A DNA stretch of 64,000 nucleotides, from contig NZ_WTEV01000001.1 in NCBI RefSeq assembly GCF_009795885.1, positions 154,433 to 218,432 on the forward strand, in the 5' to 3' direction. This DNA comes from Gilliamella sp. Pas-s25 (GTDB taxonomy: Bacteria; Pseudomonadota; Gammaproteobacteria; Enterobacterales; Orbaceae). Below are positions 38,014-47,120 of this stretch, in pieces. Position numbers and translations under genes: made by a program. The stretch's first letter is position 1, and the number at the start of each line of letters is the position of its first letter. The notes beneath the pieces are model-generated. The model did no database searches. It was not told where the DNA came from and was given only the letters and a program-made list of their open reading frames with translations.

Positions 38014-39714
38014 ATGTTTGAATTTGATCTTGTCCTACAGCTTCTTCAACAAATGTGCGTTTATTTAGTGATTGCTTATTTACTAAGTAAAACGCCGATC
38101 GTTATTCCACTGATGCAAGTAACGGTTCATTTGCCTCACAAATTAATTTGTTATTGCATTTTTTCATTATTTTGTATTATGGGCAGTTATTTTGGATTGC
38201 ATATTGAAGACACCATCGCCAATACACGAGCCATTGGCGCTATCTTAGGTGGTTTACTTGGCGGACCAGTAGTTGGGCTTTTAGTGGGTGTCACAGGTGG
38301 GCTTCATAGATATACTTTAGGCGGTATTACCGCTGATAGTTGTATGTTATCCACTATTTTAATTGGATTGATTAGTGGATTACTGCATTATTTGCTAATG
38401 AAAAGGGGGAGAGTCGATCTTATTTATAACCCGCTTTTAGTCGGTATGCTAGGTTTGTTGGTTGAATCACTCGAAATGATTTTAGTGTTAATGATTTCAA
38501 GGCCTTTTGATGTAGTGTTGCATGCGGTCAGAAGCATTGCTGCGCCAATGATTGTTGCCAATAGCATTGGTGCTGCGATGTTTATGCGAATTTTGCTTGA
38601 TAGACGGGCGATCTTTGAACGATATACTTCCGCCTTTTCTGCTAAAGCATTAAAAATTGCGGTCAGTACAGAAGGTTTGTTACGTGATGGTTTTAATCAA
38701 CAAAATAGTACTAAAGTGGCTGAAATTATTTATCGAGAACTTGATATTGGCGCCGTTTCAATTACCGATCGCGAAAAGATATTGGCTTTTATAGGTGTTG
38801 GTGATGATCATCATTTGCCAGGAACACTAATCACATCTAATAGTACTTTAGATGCGATCGAAAAGAATGAAGTACAATACCTTGATGGGGCTCATGATCC
38901 TTATCAATGTTCAATAAATAAAAGTTGTCGTTTAGGTTCAACACTCGTTATTCCGCTGAGGGGAGAAAACAATACGGTTGTAGGTACAATTAAGCTTTAT
39001 GAGGCAAAAAATACGTTATTTAGTTCAATTAATCGCACGCTTGGCGAAGGTATTGCTAGTTTATTATCTGCACAAATTTTGGCTGGGCAAAATGAGCACT
39101 ATAAGCAGCTGTTATCTAAAACCGAAATTAAACTGCTACATGCACAAGTTAATCCTCACTTTTTATTTAATGCCTTAAATACGTTACTGGCTGTTATTCG
39201 TCGAGATAAAACACAAGCATCACAACTTGTGCAAAACCTTTCCACTTTTTTCCGCAAAAATTTAAAGCGAACGGAAGAAATTGTCACCCTAAAAGATGAA
39301 ATAGAACACGTTAATGCTTACCTACAAATTGAAAAAATGCGGTTTATGGATCAGTTAACGATTAATATCGATATTCCCTCTGAATTAGAATATATAAAAC
39401 TACCGGCTTTTACGTTACAACCTATTGTTGAAAACGCCATTAAACATGGTACATCCCAGTTGCTTGATAGCGGCAATGTAACTATTTTTGCGTATAAGCA
39501 AGATCAATTGTTAGTTTTAGAAGTGATTGATAATGCTGGCCATTACCGCGAACATAAAAAAGACACTAAAGGTTTAGGGCTTAATTTAGTCGATAAGCGA
39601 ATTAAGATTCGTTATGGCGAAAAATATGGTATAAAGATCGCATGTAAACCCGATGAGTATACTAAAGTAATGCTAATATTACCTTTGCAAGAGGATATAA
39701 GTATTCAATGTTAA
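38014..39714 (+). CDS. btsS: pyruvate sensor histidine kinase BtsS
   Basis: A 566-residue LytS-type sensor kinase. The membrane-embedded 5TM-Lyt sensor (about 1-200) is followed by a GAF-like domain (about 225-350), the histidine-kinase region with phosphoacceptor His in KLLHAQVNPHFLFNALNTL and an ATPase with ENAIKHGTSQLL (N box) and GLGLNLVDKR (G box). Identity to E. coli BtsS (YehU) is high along the whole length, including the N-terminus from FEFDLVLQLLQQMC. ATG 38014 is chosen on that basis. BtsS senses extracellular pyruvate. It overlaps btsR by 7 nt. Confidence 0.95.
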   Translation: MFEFDLVLQLLQQMCVYLVIAYLLSKTPIVIPLMQVTVHLPHKLICYCIFSLFCIMGSYFGLHIEDTIANTRAIGAILGGLLGGPVVGLLVGVTGGLHRYTLGGITADSCMLSTILIGLISGLLHYLLMKRGRVDLIYNPLLVGMLGLLVESLEMILVLMISRPFDVVLHAVRSIAAPMIVANSIGAAMFMRILLDRRAIFERYTSAFSAKALKIAVSTEGLLRDGFNQQNSTKVAEIIYRELDIGAVSITDREKILAFIGVGDDHHLPGTLITSNSTLDAIEKNEVQYLDGAHDPYQCSINKSCRLGSTLVIPLRGENNTVVGTIKLYEAKNTLFSSINRTLGEGIASLLSAQILAGQNEHYKQLLSKTEIKLLHAQVNPHFLFNALNTLLAVIRRDKTQASQLVQNLSTFFRKNLKRTEEIVTLKDEIEHVNAYLQIEKMRFMDQLTINIDIPSELEYIKLPAFTLQPIVENAIKHGTSQLLDSGNVTIFAYKQDQLLVLEVIDNAGHYREHKKDTKGLGLNLVDKRIKIRYGEKYGIKIACKPDEYTKVMLILPLQEDISIQC

Positions 39715-40427
39715 ACGTTATTATTGTTGATGATGAATTGCCAGCACGCGAAAATCTACGCTGCTTGCTAGAAACTGATCCCAAAATTTGTATTGTTGCT
39801 GAATGTAATAATGCCATGGAAGCGATTCGTGAGATTCATCGACTTCAACCCGATGCCGTGTTTTTAGATATCCAAATGCCCAAAATAAACGGTATTGAAA
39901 TGCTATCGATGCTTGACCCTGAAACGATGCCAAGAATTGTATTTTTAACTGCTTATGGCGAATTTGCGATTAAAGCTTTTGAAGAACAAGCATTTGATTA
40001 CTTACTCAAACCCATAGAGCAAGAAAGGTTAAATAAAACATTGTATCGTCTGCATAATCATTGTTTTTCGGGAAATATTAATCAATTAGACGGTGTCAAT
40101 CAAAAGCTAAAATATATTCCATGTGTTGGACATAACCGAATTTATTTATTAAATCTTGAAGATGTTTTTTATATAGCTTCTAAAATAAGTGGTATTTATG
40201 TATTTAATCAAACAAATAATGAGTATTTAACTGAATTAACTTTAAAAACACTTGAAGATAAAACCTGCCTTGTTCGGTGTCATCGGCAATATCTAATTAA
40301 TCTAAAAAAACTTAAAGAAATTCGTTTTAATCAAGCTGGTGGTGTTGATGTGATTCTTATCAATGACGTTTCTGTACCGGTTAGTCGTCGTTACTTAAAA
40401 TCACTTAAAGAGATATTAGGATTGTAA
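39708..40427 (+). CDS. btsR: LytTR response regulator BtsR
   Basis: A 239-residue regulator with a receiver domain (VDDELPARENL; phospho-acceptor Asp in AVFLDIQMPK; Lys in YLLKPIEQERL) and a LytTR DNA-binding domain (about 130-239, with LVRCHRQYLINLKKL). It overlaps btsS by 7 nt. In E. coli BtsR activates btsT, whose homologue lies immediately downstream here. Confidence 0.95.
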   Translation: MLNVIIVDDELPARENLRCLLETDPKICIVAECNNAMEAIREIHRLQPDAVFLDIQMPKINGIEMLSMLDPETMPRIVFLTAYGEFAIKAFEEQAFDYLLKPIEQERLNKTLYRLHNHCFSGNINQLDGVNQKLKYIPCVGHNRIYLLNLEDVFYIASKISGIYVFNQTNNEYLTELTLKTLEDKTCLVRCHRQYLINLKKLKEIRFNQAGGVDVILINDVSVPVSRRYLKSLKEILGL

Positions 40428-40737
40428 AAATTTAGATAGCTATTTGCTTTATAGCGAGTTTCTTTACCGCTAACTCGCTAATTTTAACCACTCATCTTCT
40501 TAATTTAACCTATAACCTAAATACTATTATCATTCTTAAAAGTAAAAATTTACTATAAGCTTGAACATAAAAAGACCTTTAGCAGGTACTTAATGCCTTA
40601 AAGCTATATAAAAATGAACCATCTATTGATAATGATAACATGCTAGTTTTTAATTTATCGTAAGCCATTAGGTTTGTAGCAATATGCGATATGGCATTAA
40701 GTATCAAATTAATCTATAAATCACAAAGAGAATCATT
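40428..40737. other. btsR-btsT intergenic region (btsT promoter)
   Basis: 310 bp holding the btsSR terminator and then AT-rich sequence that must carry the btsT promoter. Two ACC-type half sites occur (ACCACT near 40487, ACCTAT near 40508), but I cannot confirm them as BtsR sites. Confidence 0.4.
40452..40480 (+). terminator. terminator of btsSR
   Basis: TAGCGAGTT (40452-40460) pairs perfectly with AACTCGCTA (40472-40480), 25 nt after the btsR stop; ATTTT follows. Confidence 0.6.
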
Positions 40738-42885
40738 ATGAATAATAAAGTATGTAAACATATTCCATGGTTTATCTTAGCTTTAGTTGGTGCATGCTGC
40801 TTAGCAGTTATAGCGCTGCGGCGAGGTGAACATATTAGTGCACTTTGGATTGTGGCAGCAGCGGTTTCAATTTATTTGGTCGCATATCGATATTATAGCT
40901 TATATATTGCTAATCGAGTGATGCAATTAGATCCGACTCGTGCAACCCCAGCAGTCATTAATAATGATGGTTTAAATTATGTTCCAACAAATAAATATGT
41001 ATTATTTGGGCATCATTTTGCGGCAATTGCAGGTGCTGGTCCTTTAGTCGGTCCCGTACTTGCAGCACAAGTTGGTTATTTACCCGGTACACTTTGGCTA
41101 CTTGCTGGTGTGGTTTTTGCTGGTGCGGTGCAAGACTTTATGGTGCTTTTTTTATCTTCCCGCCGTAATGGTTCATCTTTAGGTGAAATGATCAAAGGAG
41201 AAATGGGACTAATACCGGGAACCATTGCACTGTTTGGTTGCTTCTTAATTATGTTGATTATTTTAGCTGTATTAGCGCTAATCGTTGTTAAAGCTTTGGC
41301 TGAAAGTCCATGGGGTGTCTTTACTGTTTGTTCAACCGTGCCGATTGCTCTATTTATGGGGATCTATATGCGATTTATTCGGCCAGGTCGAGTAGCAGAA
41401 GTATCGATCATCGGTATTGTGCTACTTGTTTTATCTATCTGGTTTGGTGGGGTTATTGCTCATGATGCCTATTGGGGACCGGCTTTAACCTTCAAAGCAA
41501 CGACCATCACTTATGTATTGGTTGGCTATGCGCTGGTTTCAGCAATGTTACCTGTATGGTTAATCTTAGCGCCACGAGACTATTTAGCCACGTTCCTAAA
41601 AATTGGGGTGATTGTAGGTTTAGCTATTGGTATTGTTATTTTAAACCCTGATTTAAAAATGCCAGCAATTACACAATACGTTGATGGTACAGGACCAGTT
41701 TGGAAAGGTGCATTATTCCCATTCTTATTTATTACCATCGCTTGTGGCGCAGTTTCTGGTTTCCACGCCTTAATTTCATCAGGTACAACGCCGAAATTAC
41801 TTGCCAATGAAAACGATGCGCGTTTTATTGGTTATGGCGCAATGTTGATGGAATCATTTGTTGCAATGATGGCTTTAGTTGCCGCCTCAATTATTGAGCC
41901 TGGCCTTTATTTTGCGATGAATACGCCACCTGCGGCGTTAGGCGTTACTATGCCAGATCTACATCGACTTGGTACTGAAGATGCACCAATGATTATGGCT
42001 CAATTACAAGAGGTAACAGCCCATGCTGCGGCAACAGTAAGTACTTGGGGATTTGTTATTTCGCCTGAGCAAATTATCCAAACCGCAAAAGACATTGGTG
42101 AACCATCAGTCTTAAATCGTGCCGGCGGTGCGCCAACATTAGCGGTCGGTATTGCGCATGTGTTCCACCAAATTTTACCCGGTGCAAATATGGGATTTTG
42201 GTACCATTTTGGTATTTTATTTGAAGCGCTATTTATTTTAACTGCCCTTGATGCAGGGACTCGATCTGGTCGCTTTATGCTACAAGATTTATTGGGTAAT
42301 TTTGTGCCATTTTTGAAAAAAACAGATTCAATTGTTGCTGGTTTTATTGGCACAATTGGTTGTGTTGGTTTATGGGGCTACTTACTTTATCAAGGTGTTG
42401 TCGATCCACTAGGCGGTGTTAAGAGCTTATGGCCATTATTTGGTATCTCTAATCAAATGCTAGCGGCGGTTGCGTTAGTCTTAGCAACAGTTGTATTAAT
42501 CAAAATGAAACGTGCTCAATATGTTTGGGTAACTATCATTCCAGCTATATGGCTTTTAATTTGTACAACTTGGGCATTAGCATTAAAGTTATTTAGTCAA
42601 GATCCTCAATTAGAAGGATTCTTCTATTTAGCGAATGAATATAATCGTCGCATTGCAGAAGGAAGCGATTTAACTGCGCAACAAATCGATAATATGCACC
42701 ACATTGTTATTAATAACTATACCAATGCTGGTTTAAGTATCTTATTCCTATTGGTTGTTTACGGTATCATCTTCTTTGGTATTAAAACTGCACTAAAAGT
42801 ACGTAATAATAAACACAGAACAGATAAAGAAACGGCTTATGTGCCAATTCCTGAGGGCGGTGTAAAAACATCGATGTCGCACTAG
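40738..42885 (+). CDS. btsT: pyruvate/H+ symporter BtsT, CstA family
   Basis: A 715-residue inner-membrane transporter with about 16-18 hydrophobic segments and CstA-family signatures: FGHHFAAIAGAGPLVGPVLA near residue 90, PGTLWLLAGVVFAGAVQDFM, CGAVSGFHALISSGTTPKLL and DAGTRSGRFMLQDLLGN. Length equals E. coli BtsT (YjiY, 716). The closely related peptide/pyruvate transporter CstA is the alternative, but the adjacent btsSR genes favour BtsT. AGAGAATC precedes ATG 40738. Confidence 0.92.
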   Translation: MNNKVCKHIPWFILALVGACCLAVIALRRGEHISALWIVAAAVSIYLVAYRYYSLYIANRVMQLDPTRATPAVINNDGLNYVPTNKYVLFGHHFAAIAGAGPLVGPVLAAQVGYLPGTLWLLAGVVFAGAVQDFMVLFLSSRRNGSSLGEMIKGEMGLIPGTIALFGCFLIMLIILAVLALIVVKALAESPWGVFTVCSTVPIALFMGIYMRFIRPGRVAEVSIIGIVLLVLSIWFGGVIAHDAYWGPALTFKATTITYVLVGYALVSAMLPVWLILAPRDYLATFLKIGVIVGLAIGIVILNPDLKMPAITQYVDGTGPVWKGALFPFLFITIACGAVSGFHALISSGTTPKLLANENDARFIGYGAMLMESFVAMMALVAASIIEPGLYFAMNTPPAALGVTMPDLHRLGTEDAPMIMAQLQEVTAHAAATVSTWGFVISPEQIIQTAKDIGEPSVLNRAGGAPTLAVGIAHVFHQILPGANMGFWYHFGILFEALFILTALDAGTRSGRFMLQDLLGNFVPFLKKTDSIVAGFIGTIGCVGLWGYLLYQGVVDPLGGVKSLWPLFGISNQMLAAVALVLATVVLIKMKRAQYVWVTIIPAIWLLICTTWALALKLFSQDPQLEGFFYLANEYNRRIAEGSDLTAQQIDNMHHIVINNYTNAGLSILFLLVVYGIIFFGIKTALKVRNNKHRTDKETAYVPIPEGGVKTSMSH

Positions 42886-42899
42886 GTTTTATGTAATAG

Positions 42900-42922
42900 G
42901 GTGCTGGGGTTAGTTCAGCATC
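42900..42922 (+). terminator. btsT terminator 1
   Basis: GGTGCTG / CAGCATC stem (one G-T pair) 14 nt after the stop, followed by TTATTGTCTTT. Confidence 0.55.
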
Positions 42923-42958
42923 TTATTGTCTTTATCAGATTTTAATCAAATTATCGCT

Positions 42959-42991
42959 TGCCCAATAATATGAATATTGTTGGGCATTTTT
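42959..42991 (+). terminator. btsT terminator 2
   Basis: A 12-bp stem starting TGCCCAA and ending TTGGGCA (one T-G pair inside, TGAA loop) followed by TTTTTAT. A textbook rho-independent terminator in tandem with the previous hairpin. Confidence 0.85.
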
Positions 42992-43072
42992 ATAAATGAT
43001 ACTTTGTTTTAACAGTAAATATCTCACAGTTATCTTGATAATGTAACTTAACTAAAATATGAATATTCAAAA

Positions 43073-43088
43073 TGTGAAAAAAATCACA
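43073..43088 (+). promoter_or_regulatory. CRP-like site upstream of the periplasmic nucleotidase gene
   Basis: TGTGA-N6-TCACA exactly, within AATGTGA..TCACATT. A plausible -10 (TAAAAT, 43110-43115) would give a start near 43122, placing the site centre at about -41.5, the class II activator position. Suggests catabolite control. Confidence 0.65.
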
Positions 43089-43147
43089 TTATTACTTTTG
43101 TTTATTTATTAAAATAAAAAATCGTGTCATTTTTATAGGAGATAAAG

Positions 43148-44815
43148 ATGCCCATTACCAAAAAATTATTGTCATTATGTAACATTTTAGTGTTAAGTTG
43201 TTCATTTCAAGCTTTGGCTAAAGAAGTTAATGTATCCATTTTAGCTACATCCGATGTTCACGGTAGAATGGTACCTTGGAATTATGGTACAGATAAAACT
43301 GATACTTCAGGCTCTTATGCACAAATTTCATCGTTTATTAAAGAGTATCGCAATGCTCATGCTAATGTTATTTTGGTTGATGCTGGGGATATTATTCAAG
43401 ATAATCAAATCGAACGTTTTTACGATGTTAAACAACACCCTGCCATGGCTGCTCTAAATGCAATGAACTATGACATTATGGTCTTAGGTAATCATGAATT
43501 TAATTTTGGGATGCCAGTTGTTGATAAAATTATTTCGCAGTTCAATGGTAAAACGCTAGCCGCCAATATTTTTTACAAAAATTCAGGAAAGCCTTACCTT
43601 CCGGCGTCAACGATTATTGAAAAAGAGGGCATTAAAATTGGGTTTATAGGTGCAACGACGCCATTTGTACCTGAATATGAAAATAAAACAGGTTATGTTG
43701 ATCAGATGGAATTTACAATGCCTGTTCCAGAAATTAAAAAGCAAGTTGATCAGCTAAAACAACAATCTGTTGATGCAATTGTTCTAATTGCTCATATGGG
43801 ATTAGATAATGAAAATAATAAACCCGGTACTGGTGTTGCCGATATAGCAAAACAAGTGCCGGATATCGATGTAATTATTGCCGGGCATAATCATCAAAAT
43901 ATTAGTGAAGAAGTAATTAATAATGTTGTAATTACTGAACCGCATCGTTATGGCACAGTGGTGTCGGTTGTGGATCTAACTTTTGATATTCAAGCAGATA
44001 GAAAAACGCTAGAGCATAAAAAATCAGAAACATTGCCAGTTAAAACCTACCCTGCCGATCCAGTAATTGAAGAAATATATGCGCCGTATCATCAACAGCT
44101 AAGAGAAATTTCAAATCAAGTTATTGGTGAAACCGATAGTGATTTAGTTCCACAACAATTGATTCATGGTATTCCCGCTGTTTATTTAGAAGAGTCAGGA
44201 TTAACTAATTTATTGAACTCAGTGCAACTTTATTATAGCGGTGCTGATGTGACATCGGTATTAGTTGATAATAAAAAAGCTATACTCAATAAGGGGAAAA
44301 TAGCACGTAAAGATATTGCCAATAATTATCAATACACAGCTGGCGAAACGAGTATTTTTGAAGTTACCGGTAGAGATCTAAAGGATTATATGGAATGGTC
44401 TGCGGCTTATTTTGCTCAAGTAAAACCGACAGATAATAATTACCAATATGATTCTATTCGCGGCGCATCAAAATATATGACTTATGATATGTTTGGTGGT
44501 GTAAAGTATATCATTGATCTAAGACAACCTGTTGGTCAAAGAATTAAAGAGTTAACATTACTTAATGGTAAACCTGTTACTGATGATATGAAAATTAAAC
44601 TTGGCATGAATGCTTATCGCTATGAAATGCTGGTTAAAAAAGGGGGACCATTAGAAGGACGCAGAGTTGAATCAATTTGGAATTCTCGTACTGCTTTTGG
44701 TGATGAAGACGGTACTATACGTAATATGACAATAAAATATATAATCGAAGTGAAAAAAGGAAAAATTACTGATGAGTCTAATCATAATTGGAAAGTCATA
44801 GGCATTGAACCTTAA
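43148..44815 (+). CDS. periplasmic 5'-nucleotidase / 2',3'-cyclic phosphodiesterase family metallophosphatase
   Basis: A 555-residue exported enzyme with signal peptide (LLSLCNILVLSCSFQALA), an N-terminal calcineurin-like metallophosphatase domain (about 28-300) and a C-terminal 5'-nucleotidase substrate domain (about 330-540). Metal ligands are all visible: ATSDVHGR, LVDAGDIIQ, LGNHEFNFG, IAHMG and IAGHNHQN. This is the UshA/CpdB/YfkN family. I cannot separate nucleotidase from cyclic phosphodiesterase by eye. ATAGGAG precedes ATG 43148. A CRP-like palindrome upstream suggests a role in scavenging nucleosides as carbon source. Confidence 0.85.
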   Translation: MPITKKLLSLCNILVLSCSFQALAKEVNVSILATSDVHGRMVPWNYGTDKTDTSGSYAQISSFIKEYRNAHANVILVDAGDIIQDNQIERFYDVKQHPAMAALNAMNYDIMVLGNHEFNFGMPVVDKIISQFNGKTLAANIFYKNSGKPYLPASTIIEKEGIKIGFIGATTPFVPEYENKTGYVDQMEFTMPVPEIKKQVDQLKQQSVDAIVLIAHMGLDNENNKPGTGVADIAKQVPDIDVIIAGHNHQNISEEVINNVVITEPHRYGTVVSVVDLTFDIQADRKTLEHKKSETLPVKTYPADPVIEEIYAPYHQQLREISNQVIGETDSDLVPQQLIHGIPAVYLEESGLTNLLNSVQLYYSGADVTSVLVDNKKAILNKGKIARKDIANNYQYTAGETSIFEVTGRDLKDYMEWSAAYFAQVKPTDNNYQYDSIRGASKYMTYDMFGGVKYIIDLRQPVGQRIKELTLLNGKPVTDDMKIKLGMNAYRYEMLVKKGGPLEGRRVESIWNSRTAFGDEDGTIRNMTIKYIIEVKKGKITDESNHNWKVIGIEP

Positions 44816-44843
44816 TACTTATTATTTGTTAATTTATAATTAT

Positions 44844-44879
44844 AAGTAATCAGCCAATAAGTAAATTGGCTGATTACTT
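44844..44879. other. long perfect stem-loop between nucleotidase gene and yqfB
   Basis: AAGTAATCAGCCAAT (44844-44858) pairs perfectly with ATTGGCTGATTACTT (44865-44879), 6-nt loop. It lies 28 nt after one stop and 16 nt before the yqfB ATG. There is no T-run after it on the + strand, so it may act as a processing or translation-control hairpin as much as a terminator. Confidence 0.7.
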
Positions 44880-44895
44880 ATGCAGGATAATTACT

Positions 44896-45204
44896 ATGCA
44901 AAATGATATTACTTTTTATCAACGTTTTAAGTCTGATATTTTAGCTGGTTTAAAAGTTATTACTATTCGCGATAATAAAGAGTCACATTTTAAAGTTGGC
45001 GATAAGCTTCGTGTTGGTACTTTTGAAACTGACGAATATTTTTGTACTATAAAAATAATCAGTGTTACACCGGTTACGCTTGAACAGTTAACTGAAGAAC
45101 ATGCAAAACAAGAGAACATGACGTTAAGTGATTTGAAAAAGGTGATTTCTGATATTTATCCAAATGAAAAACATTTTTTCGTTATTCATTTTTCGCTTTT
45201 ATAA
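44896..45204 (+). CDS. yqfB: N4-acetylcytidine amidohydrolase (ASCH domain) YqfB
   Basis: A 102-residue ASCH-domain protein that matches E. coli YqfB from [18 protein letters not shown] to the C-terminus. E. coli YqfB hydrolyses N4-acetylcytidine; the [17 protein letters not shown] segment carries the family's conserved charged residues. ATG 44896 is chosen because it aligns with the family and has AGGAT upstream; the open frame continues to 44866 through the hairpin, which would be an unlikely start. Confidence 0.92.
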   Translation: MQNDITFYQRFKSDILAGLKVITIRDNKESHFKVGDKLRVGTFETDEYFCTIKIISVTPVTLEQLTEEHAKQENMTLSDLKKVISDIYPNEKHFFVIHFSLL

Positions 45205-45205
45205 C

Positions 45206-45235
45206 AAAAAATACGCATTGTTAATGCGTATTTTT
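45206..45235. terminator. bidirectional terminator between yqfB and nfeD
   Basis: AAAAATACGCATT / AATGCGTATTTTT around a 3-nt loop gives a long stem with A- and T-runs on each side, between convergent genes. Confidence 0.88.
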
Positions 45236-45268
45236 ATTCTGACAATCAAATAGAATTAATTTATGTTA

Positions 45269-45739
45269 TTAATGATTTATGGGAAGTACATTTAAAATCA
45301 AATCGTCAACAGAGATAACTTCAACACGTTGACCAACGTTAAGATCTTGATCGCATCTTGCTGACCATGTACCGTCTTTGATTTTTACACGGCCTGAACC
45401 ATTAATAATAGCATCAGTGACAACTGTTTTAATACCAATTAAGTCTTGTTGTGGTTGATTGATTGCGCCTTTAGCTGATTTATCTTTACCTTGCTTTTTG
45501 AGCCAAAGCCACCAAAGGTAAGCAGATACAAGCGTTAGTATTGCAAATAAGATCCACAAAATTGGCCAAGAAAGCGATAAAACACAAGCAATTAAACCTA
45601 CAATAATGGCTGCAATCCCACTCCAAAGCCCGTATCCACCAGTGCCTAGTAATTCTGCAATTAGCAAAATTCCACCTAAAGCAATAAACACCCAATGAGG
45701 AGAGTTATAAAAAACCATAAAAAAATCAGTCATCATCAA
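45269..45739 (-). CDS. NfeD-like membrane protein (YbbK/QmcA partner)
   Basis: A 156-residue protein with two or three N-terminal membrane segments (WVFIALGGILLIAELLG, then a Gly-rich hairpin, ILWILFAILTLVSAYLWW) and a C-terminal OB-fold domain (about 95-150, GVK/RVKIKDGTWSARCDQDLNVGQRVEV). This is the short NfeD type that pairs with SPFH proteins, and it lies directly downstream of qmcA. Role is in membrane microdomain organisation or quality control, by family. Confidence 0.85.
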   Translation of the reverse strand: MMMTDFFMVFYNSPHWVFIALGGILLIAELLGTGGYGLWSGIAAIIVGLIACVLSLSWPILWILFAILTLVSAYLWWLWLKKQGKDKSAKGAINQPQQDLIGIKTVVTDAIINGSGRVKIKDGTWSARCDQDLNVGQRVEVISVDDLILNVLPINH

Positions 45740-45790
45740 TTACCTTTAAAATCTATTCAGTAAAAATCTTAAACATAGTGTTGATAGATT

Positions 45791-45832
45791 TTGTCAAAAA
45801 GTTTCAGGAAACACTATGTTTAAGTATAAAAT
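45791..45832 (+). repeat. dispersed short repeat, copy between qmcA and nfeD
   Basis: Begins TTGTCAAAAAGTTTCAGG and ends TTTAAGTATAAAAT. It is a diverged member of the family at 60577 and 9188, sitting in the 101-bp gap of a two-gene operon. Confidence 0.6.
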
Positions 45833-45840
45833 TTGATTTT

Positions 45841-46749
45841 TTATTTCGTGTTTTTAATCAATTCAGCAATACCGCCAATGCTGCCCATTAAACTGGACGC
45901 ATCAAGTGGCATCATAATTACTTTACTATTATCAGATGAGCCAATTTGTTGTAGCGCTTCAGTATATTTTTGCGCAACAAAGTAGTTAATCGCATTAATA
46001 TTACCCGCAGCAATAGCATCAGATACCATTTGAGTTGCTCTTGCTTCTGCTTCGGCTGCACGTTCGCGCGCTTCTGCTTGTAAAAATGCAGCTTGTTTTT
46101 CACCTTCAGCTTTTAATATTTCAGATTGTTTTTCACCTTCTGAACGTAAAATTGCAGCTTGGCGAACACCTTCTGCTTCAAGGATTTCAGCACGTTTATT
46201 ACGTTCTGCTTTCATTTGCGCATTCATTGCAGCAATAAGTTCTGCTGGTGGACGAACGTCTCGAATTTCAATACGGGTAATTTTAATTCCCCATGGGCTA
46301 GTTGCATCATCGACAATACTTAACAACTTAGAGTTAATGTGATCACGTTGTGATAACATTTCGTCCAACTCCATGCTACCTAAAACAGTACGGATATTAG
46401 TCATCATTAAATTAATCACAGCACGTTCTAATTGATTTACTTGATATGCCGCTCTTGCTGCTTCTTGTACTTGAATAAAACACACCGCATCAATTTGTAC
46501 GTTGGCATTATCTTTTGAAATGACTTCTTGTGATGGAATATCAAGTACCTGTTCCATCATATTAATCTTACGACCAATACCATCCATAAATGGAATAATA
46601 ATATTTAAACCAGGTTCAAGCGTATGGGTATATTTACCAAAACGCTCAATGGTATATTGGTAACCTTGGGGAACAATCGTAATGGCTTTTAAGACAGTAA
46701 TTAAAGCAAGTAAAACAATAACACCAATGACGATATAAAATACTGGCAT
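45841..46749 (-). CDS. qmcA: SPFH/band-7 membrane protein QmcA
   Basis: A 302-residue stomatin/prohibitin-family protein with one N-terminal membrane helix ([19 protein letters not shown]), the SPFH domain (about 25-180, [31 protein letters not shown]) and a long Ala/Glu-rich coiled coil (about 180-255) with a repeated ILKAEGEKQ motif. QmcA forms large membrane assemblies and interacts with FtsH in E. coli. It is the first gene of the qmcA-nfeD pair. Confidence 0.93.
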   Translation of the reverse strand: MPVFYIVIGVIVLLALITVLKAITIVPQGYQYTIERFGKYTHTLEPGLNIIIPFMDGIGRKINMMEQVLDIPSQEVISKDNANVQIDAVCFIQVQEAARAAYQVNQLERAVINLMMTNIRTVLGSMELDEMLSQRDHINSKLLSIVDDATSPWGIKITRIEIRDVRPPAELIAAMNAQMKAERNKRAEILEAEGVRQAAILRSEGEKQSEILKAEGEKQAAFLQAEARERAAEAEARATQMVSDAIAAGNINAINYFVAQKYTEALQQIGSSDNSKVIMMPLDASSLMGSIGGIAELIKNTK

Positions 46750-47120
46750 AGTTCAAAAATCCTTATAATTTTTTATAATAAAAATGTTTAGTTATTCTAA
46801 GCATAATTTCAATATTTGACTAGTTATAATTGATTTTTATAATAAAGTTTATTATTTATCTATTTCATTGTTTTTTTGTACCATAATGCTAATACTCTTT
46901 TATAAGTTCTTACACATACAATAGGATATGTTTTGTAATTATATAAATTTATGTTGTATATAATTTTAAAATTATTAGAATTATCTCGCTCTAATTTTGT
47001 TCATTAAATATCAGATAATTTGCTGAAAATGTTAGATTAGTCGGCTAATATCTACTAATAATGACTAAAATATTATTTAACTTTATGGAAAATTTTAATT
47101 TTATTTAAATAGGAGAAAAA
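46750..47120. other. divergent intergenic region qmcA / lipoprotein gene
   Basis: 371 bp of very AT-rich DNA that must contain both promoters. AGGAG precedes ATG 47121. I see no operator or RNA. Confidence 0.4.

Noticed and set aside
42000..42353. 117-codon antisense frame inside btsT
   Set aside because: A shadow of a strongly conserved coding strand; composition follows the btsT codon pattern.
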